In this document: positions 15,521 through 21,755 of the stretch, in pieces
Layout: each line of letters opens with the position of its first letter
How positions within the stretch are numbered: the stretch's first letter is position 1
Assembly (NCBI GenBank): GCA_964384675.1
Contig: CAYLNK010000082.1
Span: 1-21,755 of the forward strand
Direction: 5' to 3'
DNA: 21,755 bases
DNA from: CAYLNK01 sp964384675
Lineage (GTDB): Bacteria; Acidobacteriota; Thermoanaerobaculia; UBA5066
Notes under the pieces: model-generated
The model's input: only the letters and a program-made list of their open reading frames with translations
The model's database searches: none
Told to the model about the DNA's origin: nothing
Program-made: the position numbers and the translations under genes

Positions 15521-16538
15521 CGGCGGGGTCCTCCCGGCTCGCCGAGGTCGCCGGCCTCTTCCTGAAGCTCGGCCTCCTCGGCTTCGGCGGCCCGGCCGCG
15601 CACATGGCGCTGATGGAGGAGGAGGTCGTGCGGCGGCGAGGCTGGCTCTCGCGCCAGGAGTTGCTCGACCTCGTCGGCGCGACGAACCTGCTCCCCGGTC
15701 CCAACTCCACCGAGATGGCGATCCACCTCGGTCGCCTCCGCGCGGGTTGGCTCGGACTCCTCGTCGCCGGCGCCTGCTTCATCCTCCCCGCCGCGCTCCT
15801 CACGGGAGCACTCGCCTGGCCTACGTGCGCTTCGGGACCTCGCCGCACCTCGTCCCGTTCCTTCGTTTCGTGAAGCCGGCGATCGTCGCGATCGTGGGGC
15901 AGGCGCTCGTCCGCCTCTCCCGATCCGCGATCCGGAGCCCGCTCCTGGCGACGGTGGGGCTCGCGTCCCTCGCCGCCGCGCTGCTGGGCGTCCACGAGCT
16001 GGTCGTCCTCGCCGTTGCCGGCCTCGTGGCGGCGCTGCCTTCCTTGCGCCGCGAGGCGAGGCCGCTCCCCGCGCTCGCGCTCCTCCCCTGGAGCGCCGCG
16101 GGCGCGCCGGCTCCCACCGCGAGCGGTCTCTTCCTCGTCTTCCTGAAGATCGGCTCGGTCCTCTTCGGGAGCGGCTACGTGCTCCTGGCGTTCCTGCAGT
16201 CGGAGCTCGTCGAGCGGCGCGGTTGGTTGACGGGCGCGCAGCTCCTCGACGCGGTCGCGGCCGGACAGGTGACGCCCGGCCCCGTCTTCTCGACCGCCAC
16301 GTTCGTCGGCTATCTCCTCGCGGGGCCGGCCGGCGCGTTCCTGGACGGCGTCAACGTCGCCTCGGTGGGTCTGATGGCGAGCGTCGCCTGGATCCTCGGC
16401 CGCGGCTCGGTGACCGACGTCCCGACGGCGCTCGTCCTCCTCGTCGCGGCCTCGATCCTCCTCGCCACGCGCGTCTCGGCCACGTGGTTGGTGGCGGGCG
16501 CGCTCGTCCTCGGCGGCGCCGCGGCGGTCATCGGCTGA
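15517..16538 (+). pseudogene. chrA: Chromate transporter (CHR/ChrA family), frameshifted
   Basis: Starting at GTG 15517 (GTGA overlap with the permease stop), the frame encodes the first CHR domain: LFLKLGLLGFGGPAAHMALMEEE, RRRGWLSRQELLDLV and NLLPGPNSTEMAIHLG. At the GG of 15818-15819 the sense continues one frame over as AYVRFGTSPHLVPFLRFVKPAIVAIV. A second CHR domain follows (FLKIGSVLFGSGYVLL, ERRGWLTGAQLLDAVAAGQVTPGPVFSTATFVGY) to TGA 16538. One extra G would restore 'LAWAYVRFG' and a continuous ~340-aa long-chain ChrA. As written, translation stops at 15873 after 118 aa. Either a recent mutation or a sequencing error in a G run is possible. The family exports chromate or related anions by proton antiport. 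The end overlaps the convergent metallophosphoesterase gene by 11 bases. Confidence 0.88.
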
Positions 16539-17406
16539 GCGACCGGAGCGTCAGGATCGCGGCCTCGGGAGGCACACGAAACCGCACCGGAACGATGCTC
16601 GTGCCGAGGCCCGTCGTTACGAAGAGGGGCCGGCCCTCCTCCACGACCAGCCCGCTCGCGTAGCGCTGGCCGTACCGCGACGGGACGAGCGGCGGCCCCA
16701 GGAACGGGATCGACACCTGCCCGCCGTGGGTATGGCCCGCGAGGGTGAGCGAGACCGAGGCCGGGACGCGCGGGAAGACGTCGGGAGAGTGCGTCAGGAG
16801 GAGGAGCGCCGCGCCCGGAGGCACGGAGACGAGCGTCTTCTCGAGGTCCGGCCGACGGGTCCAGAGGTCGGCGAGCCCGGCGATCCAGACCGGCTGGCCG
16901 CGGAGGCGGCGCTCGAGCGCCTCGTTCTCCAGGACGGTGATCCCGGAGCGCTCGAACGCCGCCCGGACCCGCTTGCCGTCGAGCCACCAGTCGTGGTTGC
17001 CCAGCACGGCCACCACGCCGAGCGGCGCCTTCAGGCGGCCCAGCTCGGCCGCGGTCACCTCGGGCGAGACGAAGCGCCCGCCCAGGACGCCCTGGATCAC
17101 GTAGTCGCCGAGGAGGACGACGAGGTCGGGCCGGCGCGCATTGATGGCGTCGACCGCGAGCCTCAGCTTGGCGACGGGGGTGTGCGGCGAGCCGGTGTGG
17201 ACGTCGGCGAGCGCGGCGACGACGAGACCGTCGAGGGGGGCTGGCCAGCCGGCCAGCGGCACGGCCGCCTCGCGGAGGACGAAGGTGCGGGGCTCCGTCC
17301 AGCAGGCCCGGGCGGTCAGCAGGAGAGCGGCCACCGCGAGCGCGGCGGCGCCGAGCCGCACGGCGAGCCGTCGTTGGCGATAGGCTCCCGACCGCGGCGG
17401 CGTCAC
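16528..17406 (-). CDS. Membrane-anchored metallophosphoesterase (YkuE/YaeI-like)
   Basis: The protein is 292 aa from a GTG at 17404-17406. A basic N-terminus and one hydrophobic segment (14-34) anchor it in the inner membrane or serve as an export signal. Calcineurin-like phosphoesterase motifs appear in order: ADVHTG (Asp68, His70), GDY (Asp101), GNHDW (Asn137, His138, Asp139), LLLTHSPD (His206) and GHTHGGQ (His225, His227). These bind two metal ions and hydrolyse a phosphate ester or pyrophosphate. Relatives of this type act on lipid-linked substrates such as UDP-diacylglucosamine or phosphatidylglycerol phosphate, but the substrate here is not determinable. It is divergent from the secreted-protein gene with a 62-base gap. 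Confidence 0.9.
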   Translation of the reverse strand: MTPPRSGAYRQRRLAVRLGAAALAVAALLLTARACWTEPRTFVLREAAVPLAGWPAPLDGLVVAALADVHTGSPHTPVAKLRLAVDAINARRPDLVVLLGDYVIQGVLGGRFVSPEVTAAELGRLKAPLGVVAVLGNHDWWLDGKRVRAAFERSGITVLENEALERRLRGQPVWIAGLADLWTRRPDLEKTLVSVPPGAALLLLTHSPDVFPRVPASVSLTLAGHTHGGQVSIPFLGPPLVPSRYGQRYASGLVVEEGRPLFVTTGLGTSIVPVRFRVPPEAAILTLRSLSR

Positions 17407-17468
17407 GACCCGTGTATACGCGTGTAACCGGGCCGGCGTCGCGTCCGTCTCTGCGCACGGAGGATTCC

Positions 17469-18875
17469 ATGTCGCGTCGTCACGCTCCCGTCTTCGCCGT
17501 CGCCGCCCTCCTGGCTGTCTTTCCGGGCCCAGCCCGCGCGGGCTTCTCGGGGAACGACCTCGTCATCCCCGCGGTGGCGCGGCGGGCCGGACAGTCGCCG
17601 GCGCAGTTCTACTCGACCCTCTGGGTCACCAACCCGTCGAGCGCCTCGTCGGTGAAGGTGACGATGAGCCTGCTCCTCCAGGGGCAGGCGAACCCGACCC
17701 CGAAGAGCGTGACCGAGACGCTCACCCCGGGCGAGACGAGGCGCCACGACAACGTGGTGCAGACGGTGTTCGGCCTGACCGAGTCGTCCGGCGCCATCCG
17801 GCTGGTGGCCGACGGGAAGATCCTGGCCTCCTCCCGCACCTACGACCTGCCGGCCGGCGCCGACCTGAAGGACGTGAAGGGGCTCTTCCTCGGCGCCGTG
17901 CCGGTGAGCTTCGCGATCGGGCTCGGGGAGTCGACCCAGCTGCAGGGAGTGACCCAGGGAGCGAGCGAGGACTACCGGTACAACTTCGGCTTCGTCGAGG
18001 TCGCCGGGCAGACGGCCACGGCGCGCGTCACGCTGCGCGGCCCGAACGGCGTCGGCCTCGCCACCAAGGACTACACCCTGGCCGCCTACGAGGCCCGGCA
18101 GGTGAACGTCGGCGACCTCGGGGCGCCCGGCACCACGAACGGCCGGCTCGAGATCGCGGTCGTGTCGGGCTCCGGCAAGCTCGTCCTGTACGGCACCCAG
18201 ATCGCGAACGGCTCGCAGGACTCGGCGGGCTTCGAGATGAGCTTCAAGGACGGCCTCCTCGCCGAGAACACCGCGAGCTCCTCGGAGAACGTCGCCGCCA
18301 GCACGACGGCGACCACCGCCTCGGTGGTGCAGAAGACCGTGGAGATCGCGCCGCAGCTGGGCGGGGTCGGCGGACGGACGGCGCTGGCGGATCCGCCGTT
18401 CGACGCGACGTACGACGCCGCCACGGGGTTCTGGACGGTCCACCTGTCGCTCCCCTCGGGACAGAGCGCCACGCTGGCGATCCAGTTCAAGGACGCCGCG
18501 GGGACCGTGCAGAAGCTCTTCAACCCGCTCACGACCAACACCATCACCAGCCGCGGCGAGGCCGCCGGGCTGCAGGGCTTCCTCTCCTTCGACCTCATCC
18601 TGACCGGCGTCAAGCAGGGGGTCGCGAGCGTCACCGCGAACGGCTCCGGCAGCGCGACGTACCAGGGCGTGAGCGCCGCGGTCCAGATCTCGAACCTCGT
18701 CGTGCCCAAGACACCCGGCTCGTATCCCTCGTCCGGGACGATCTCGGTGACGTCGAACGGAATCACGGTCACGGTGACGTTCAACGGCACCCGCTACGCG
18801 ACGGGCACCTACACGTACCGGAACCAGTCGTTCACGTTCACGATCGACCTGCAGACGGGTGAAGTGACCAGGTGA
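17469..18875 (+). CDS. Secreted protein of unknown function, two-domain
   Basis: The ATG at 17469 is preceded by GGAGGA at 17459-17464, which decides the start over an upstream in-frame ATG. The 468-aa product has a signal peptide (basic MSRRH, hydrophobic core, cleavage after PGPARA at about residue 24). The mature part begins with beta-rich sequence containing FYSTLWVTNPSS, a pattern I associate with secreted repeat-type proteins of Acidobacteria-like genomes. That domain runs to about residue 265. A Ser/Thr/Ala-rich linker follows (about 270-295, SSSENVAASTTATTAS region). The C-terminal beta-rich part (about 310-468) is Thr/Gly/Ser-rich and ends with alternating hydrophobic strands (ITVTVTF, FTFTIDL). 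No catalytic motif, anchor or lipobox is visible. It probably is a periplasmic or extracellular adhesive or structural protein. Confidence 0.85.
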   Translation: MSRRHAPVFAVAALLAVFPGPARAGFSGNDLVIPAVARRAGQSPAQFYSTLWVTNPSSASSVKVTMSLLLQGQANPTPKSVTETLTPGETRRHDNVVQTVFGLTESSGAIRLVADGKILASSRTYDLPAGADLKDVKGLFLGAVPVSFAIGLGESTQLQGVTQGASEDYRYNFGFVEVAGQTATARVTLRGPNGVGLATKDYTLAAYEARQVNVGDLGAPGTTNGRLEIAVVSGSGKLVLYGTQIANGSQDSAGFEMSFKDGLLAENTASSSENVAASTTATTASVVQKTVEIAPQLGGVGGRTALADPPFDATYDAATGFWTVHLSLPSGQSATLAIQFKDAAGTVQKLFNPLTTNTITSRGEAAGLQGFLSFDLILTGVKQGVASVTANGSGSATYQGVSAAVQISNLVVPKTPGSYPSSGTISVTSNGITVTVTFNGTRYATGTYTYRNQSFTFTIDLQTGEVTR

Positions 18876-18917
18876 CGAAGGGGTGACAGCCGGGGTCCTC
18901 CGGCCGATGATCGCGCG

Positions 18918-19325
18918 ATGACACGCGCTCTCCGGCCGGCCGACCCCGGGATCACCCTGCTCCGCATCACGCTCGCGATCCTGATCGCGATCCACGGCCT
19001 CTACCGCGCGCTCGGCGCGGGGCACGTCGCCGGCTTCGGCGGAGCGTTGACGGCCTGGGGCTTCCCGTTCGGCGTCGCGCTCGCCTGGGGGATCACGCTC
19101 TTCGAGATCGGGGCCGCGACGGCCCTCTTGGCGGGACGGCTCGTGATCCCCGCCTCGATCGGCCTCGCCCTCGAGCTCGCGGCCGGGATCGTCCTGGTCC
19201 ATGCGAAGGAGGGGTGGTTCGTCGTCGGGGGCGGCCGGAACGGGATGGAGTACAGCGTCCTCCTGATCACCGGCTTCCTCGCGCTCGTCGCGTCGGAGCG
19301 GGCGCGGAGCAAGTCGAGCTGCTAG
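18918..19325 (+). CDS. DoxX-family membrane protein
   Basis: The protein is 135 aa, with four hydrophobic helices: about 13-30, 45-72, 77-95 and 112-128. Family-like features are the N-terminal LLRITLAILIAIHGLYR, the central GFPFGVALAWGITLFEIGAATALL, and the HAKEGWFVVGGGRNGMEYSVLL stretch before the last helix. DoxX relatives are small quinone- or redox-associated inner-membrane proteins; the role of this branch is unclear. It starts 42 bases after the secreted-protein gene and could share its transcript. The stop overlaps that of the convergent nadR by three bases (CTAG), leaving no room for a terminator between them. Confidence 0.88.
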   Translation: MTRALRPADPGITLLRITLAILIAIHGLYRALGAGHVAGFGGALTAWGFPFGVALAWGITLFEIGAATALLAGRLVIPASIGLALELAAGIVLVHAKEGWFVVGGGRNGMEYSVLLITGFLALVASERARSKSSC

Positions 19326-20296
19326 CGCGCGACGGTCGCCACGGCCTCGAGCGCGATCGCGAGCCGCGCGCCCCGGTCCCCTCGCACCTCCACGAATGGC
19401 CTCCCGCCTGACACGAGCCGCGAGCGGAGAAGCTCGAAGTCGCGTTCGCGCGCCAGCGGGGAATCGCGCTGGGGGTCCGGCACCCACGGGATGTCGGGAG
19501 CGAGCAGCAGATGAAGCGCGTAGCGGCGGCGCACGGCCTCCTGCGCGAGCCATTCGGGGCACGCCCCGAGGTACCGCTCGGCGTAGAGGCACGTCAGGCC
19601 GAGGTCGGTGTCACACACGAGGACCCGGTTCGCCCGGCGGGCGCCCGCCTCCTCGGCTTCGATCTGACCGCGCGTGATCTCCCGGAAGTCCGCCTCCGAG
19701 AGTCCGTCCAGGCCGGCGGGCCGCGCGTCGACGTATCTCCGCCCGTACTCGGGCACCTGGGCCGTGTCGAGCCGCCCGGCGAGCTCGCGCGCGAGCGTCG
19801 TCTTCCCGACCGACTCGGGGCCGGTGACCACGACGCGCCTCACGTACCACGGCCTCACACATTCCGGCAGGAACGCCCAGTGAGCCATCGGGTCCGCCCG
19901 GAGCGCGGCCCCCGAGACCGGGAATGCCCGCCGCTCGGGATCCACGGAGACGTGCCGGGCGCCGAGTCGCCGCGCCAGCTCGTCGCCGTACGCTTCCGAC
20001 GTGAAGACGACGTCGATCGGCTCCGGGCACGCGCGCCGCACCGTCGCCGTCCAGATCTCCCAGAACGCCGGGTGCTCCTCGGGGAACGACGGGTTCTCGT
20101 CCGTCACGTGGAGCACCCGCGTCCCGCGCGGCACGAGCTCACTCATCCAGGCGTGCCGGAGGGCGCCGGGGATCGGCTCCGCCGCGAGCGAGCAGACGAG
20201 CACGACCAGCTCGTCGACGCGAGCCGCCGCCGTCTCCACCAGGTGCACGTGTCCGGAGTGCGGCGGCAGGAACTTCCCGAGGACGAGCCCCCTCAC
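19322..20296 (-). CDS. nadR: NadR-like NMN adenylyltransferase / ribosylnicotinamide kinase
   Basis: The 324-aa protein starts at a GTG that overlaps the pnuC stop (GTGA). Residues 1-150 are a nucleotidyltransferase with GKFLPPHSGH (7-16) and the VSGAALR motif (127-133) that binds ATP. Residues ~153-324 are the kinase, with Walker A GPESVGKTT (158-166), EYGRRYVD (about 184-191) and a CDTD segment. It phosphorylates nicotinamide riboside to NMN and adenylates NMN to NAD. The N-terminal helix-turn-helix repressor domain of enterobacterial NadR is absent, so this copy is enzymatic only. Coupling to the PnuC transporter fits vectorial capture of nicotinamide riboside. Confidence 0.95.
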   Translation of the reverse strand: MRGLVLGKFLPPHSGHVHLVETAAARVDELVVLVCSLAAEPIPGALRHAWMSELVPRGTRVLHVTDENPSFPEEHPAFWEIWTATVRRACPEPIDVVFTSEAYGDELARRLGARHVSVDPERRAFPVSGAALRADPMAHWAFLPECVRPWYVRRVVVTGPESVGKTTLARELAGRLDTAQVPEYGRRYVDARPAGLDGLSEADFREITRGQIEAEEAGARRANRVLVCDTDLGLTCLYAERYLGACPEWLAQEAVRRRYALHLLLAPDIPWVPDPQRDSPLARERDFELLRSRLVSGGRPFVEVRGDRGARLAIALEAVATVAR

Positions 20297-20859
20297 GCTG
20301 GCAGTACCGGCATCTCCCGGCGCCACGCGCGCCACCCCGCCACGCAGAGCGCGAGGTAGACGACGTAGAGCCCCGAGGTGAGGTGGAGGTCCTTCGCCCA
20401 GTAGATGCCGATCATCAGCACGTCGGCGACGATCCAGAGGACCCAGTTCTCCAGCACCTTTCGGGCCAGGAGCCACTGCGCGATCAGGCTCATGACGGTC
20501 GTGGTCGTGTCGAGGTACGGGAACGACGCGTTCGTCTTCCTGGCGAGGAACGTCCCGAGCGCCGCGACCGCCGCCGCCCCCAGCGCCGTGAGCGCGAGCG
20601 CCTCGCGCGGGCGGATGCGGGTCACCGGCAGCTCGGCCTTCTTCTCGCCGGGGTGGAGCCAGTGGTACCAGCCGTAGATCGAGAGGACGAAGAAGACGAC
20701 TTGCAGCCCGACGTCGGCGTACAGCCGGCTCTGGAAGAACGTCACCGCGTAGAACGAGACCGTCAGGATGCTGGTCGGCCACGTCCAGATGTGCTGCTTC
20801 ACCGTGAAGACCACGGACGCCAGGCCGAAGACCGCCCCGAGCACCTCCCAGACGCTCAA
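20293..20859 (-). CDS. pnuC: Nicotinamide riboside transporter PnuC
   Basis: I choose the TTG at 20857-20859 (188 aa) because it overlaps the upstream stop (TTGA) and starts right at the conserved SVWEVLGAVFGLASVVF. The upstream extension is low-complexity and antisense-like. PnuC hallmarks: KQHIWTWPTSILTVSFYAVTFFQSRLYADVGLQVVFFVLSIYGWYHW across the second and third helices (written here as consecutive family motifs WTWP, FYAV, LYAD and YGWYHW). The AQWLLARKVLENWVLW region follows, and the end contains DLHLTSGLY. It carries out facilitated diffusion of nicotinamide riboside, trapped inside by the NadR kinase encoded next. Confidence 0.94.
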   Translation of the reverse strand: MSVWEVLGAVFGLASVVFTVKQHIWTWPTSILTVSFYAVTFFQSRLYADVGLQVVFFVLSIYGWYHWLHPGEKKAELPVTRIRPREALALTALGAAAVAALGTFLARKTNASFPYLDTTTTVMSLIAQWLLARKVLENWVLWIVADVLMIGIYWAKDLHLTSGLYVVYLALCVAGWRAWRREMPVLPA

Positions 20860-21461
20860 GCGGTCGCGCTCCAGAGAGGCTCGACGCCGAGCCTGGCGAG
20901 GAGGAGGCGTCGCGCGGGGGGCGGCACCTCGGCCCATTTCACGTCGGGGTGCTCGCCGCCCGCCTCGTGGAGACGGCGCACCTCGTCGTCGTAGACGTCG
21001 AGCTCGGCGAGGACCGCGTCACGGGCGGCCTCCCAGCCCGGCAGCGCCCCGCGGGCGGCGTCCGCGGTCGCGATCGGGTTCCAGTCGAGGGCGAAATCCG
21101 CCGGGGGGACCCAGATCACCTCGTCGGCCACGACGTTCCACGCCACGTAGACACCCGGCTGGTCCGAGGCGACCGGTCCGAGCCGGAGCGGCTGGAGGAC
21201 CGCGAGCGTGCCGAAGCGGGCGGCGCTCGGCGCCTCGGGCGGGACGGGATCGCGCGACAGCCAGACGACCCGGCTGGCGGGCGCCCCGAGCGCTCCCCCA
21301 CGCCCCGTGAGGGCGTCGCGCACCCCGCACGGGCCGGGGTAGCGGAAGAGCGTGGGGCACTCCTCGTCGATCGCGAGCGGGCGGCCCCAGACGAGGAGCT
21401 CCTCGTCCGGCGCGTAGGCCAGGCCGGTCCGCGCCGTGAACTCCGCGACCGTCTCCTTCAT
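20856..21461 (-). CDS. Unknown 201-aa protein, coupled to pnuC
   Basis: The ATG at 21459-21461 opens 201 codons that end in the TTGA overlap with pnuC. The protein is soluble, acidic and Trp/Pro-containing, with no signal peptide or membrane helix. Notable stretches are YPGPCGVRDALTGRGG (near 41-56), a central beta-rich part with SRVVWLSRDPVPP and PGVYVAWNVVADEVIWVPP, and an acidic helical C-terminal third (LAELDVYDDEVRRLHEAGGEHPDVKW). I do not recognise a family. Codon use is like that of nadR and pnuC, so it is a resident gene. The overlap suggests it is made with the NAD-salvage proteins, but no biochemical role can be read from it. Confidence 0.8.
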   Translation of the reverse strand: MKETVAEFTARTGLAYAPDEELLVWGRPLAIDEECPTLFRYPGPCGVRDALTGRGGALGAPASRVVWLSRDPVPPEAPSAARFGTLAVLQPLRLGPVASDQPGVYVAWNVVADEVIWVPPADFALDWNPIATADAARGALPGWEAARDAVLAELDVYDDEVRRLHEAGGEHPDVKWAEVPPPARRLLLARLGVEPLWSATA

Positions 21462-21477
21462 CAGCTCGCCGGCGAGA

Positions 21478-21755
21478 TTACCCCGCGGCCGGCGGCGAGA
21501 GGTCCCGCTCGCGCCACGCGGCGAGGAGAGGATCCAGCTCGCCCTTCAGCGCGTCGCGGAACCTCACGACGATCGCTCCCGTTCTCGGGTCGCGCGCGCC
21601 GACGCCCCCCTGCCCGTAGACCCGCGCCGTGGCGGGGAGGGTCCCGGGGGAGCGCTCGCGCGCGGCGGCCAGGTCGGGGATCAGCTCCGCGAGCGGCTCC
21701 GCCTCGGGGCCCTGCAGGTCCACGGCGAGCCCGACGCCGGGGACCTCCAGGCGGC
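21478..21755 (-). CDS. Unknown protein, 5' end beyond the window
   Basis: The frame is open from the right edge (21755) to the stop at 21478-21480, about 91 visible codons. The visible part is soluble and mixed, with segments LAELIPDLAAARERSPG, ARVYGQGGVGARDP and GAIVVRFRDALKGELDPLL. An internal GTG at 21721-21723 could start an 81-aa version, but the sense-like reading continues upstream, so I treat it as truncated. Sixteen bases separate it from the next gene in the same direction, which suggests the same operon. No family is recognised. Confidence 0.6.
   Translation of the reverse strand, partial: RLEVPGVGLAVDLQGPEAEPLAELIPDLAAARERSPGTLPATARVYGQGGVGARDPRTGAIVVRFRDALKGELDPLLAAWRERDLSPPAAG

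Noticed and set aside
17414..17428. Imperfect palindrome between the divergent metallophosphoesterase and secreted-protein genes
   Set aside because: The TATACGCGTGTA stretch could be an operator, but it has mismatches, there is no nearby regulator, and such short palindromes arise easily.
17403..19592. 729-codon minus-strand open frame
   Set aside because: It lies antisense to the secreted protein, the DoxX gene and part of nadR; its composition is Arg/Gly/Asp-rich without any fold pattern.

Overview
The window is about 21.8 kb of GC-rich bacterial DNA. The flanking genes end almost every codon in G or C. The secreted protein with a 'YSTLWVTNPSS'-type N-terminal domain, the compact operons and the gene content suggest a soil-type, Acidobacteriota-like organism. 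That assignment is an impression, not something the sequence proves. No tRNA, rRNA, CRISPR array or transposase was recognised.

Left flank (1-1168, minus strand): a CobW/COG0523 metal-chaperone GTPase that runs off the left edge.

Inserted island (about 1149-9990): a block with visibly lower GC and different codon use. It is bounded by direct repeats with an exact 20-bp core, extendable to 32 of 37 matching bases (1132-1168 and 9954-9990). The right copy supplies the last codons and stop of a glycosyltransferase gene; the left copy covers the start codon of cobW. The simplest reading is that a glycosyltransferase-cobW gene pair was split by site-specific insertion of an ~8.8-kb element at the junction of the two genes. 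The element has about 1.1 kb with no confident gene, then a tightly packed plus-strand operon of six genes. These encode a soluble GHKL (histidine-kinase-type) ATPase, two proteins with degenerate receiver-like features, a small two-helix membrane protein, a membrane-anchored SsuA/NMT1-like solute-binding protein, and a fused permease-ATPase of the nitrate/sulfonate importer class. No integrase is visible. This signalling-plus-importer cassette is the best candidate for an undescribed system here.

Middle right (9975-16538): the minus-strand GT39/GT83-like glycosyltransferase. Divergent from it is a plus-strand exporter operon: an HlyD-type membrane-fusion lipoprotein with a Leu-Leu/Val-Pro repeat in its signal peptide, two overlapping ABC ATPases and one ABC-2 permease, resembling YbhG-YbhF-YbhS. 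A CHR-type chromate transporter follows by translational overlap but is broken by an apparent single-base frameshift.

Right end (16528-21755): a membrane-anchored metallophosphoesterase (minus), a secreted protein of unknown function and a DoxX-family membrane protein (plus). A minus-strand operon then runs in from the right edge: an incomplete unknown gene, a 201-aa unknown protein, pnuC and nadR. PnuC and NadR together import and phosphorylate/adenylate nicotinamide riboside to make NAD. The exporter genes and the 201-aa gene/pnuC/nadR group use stop-start overlaps, often with GTG or TTG starts.
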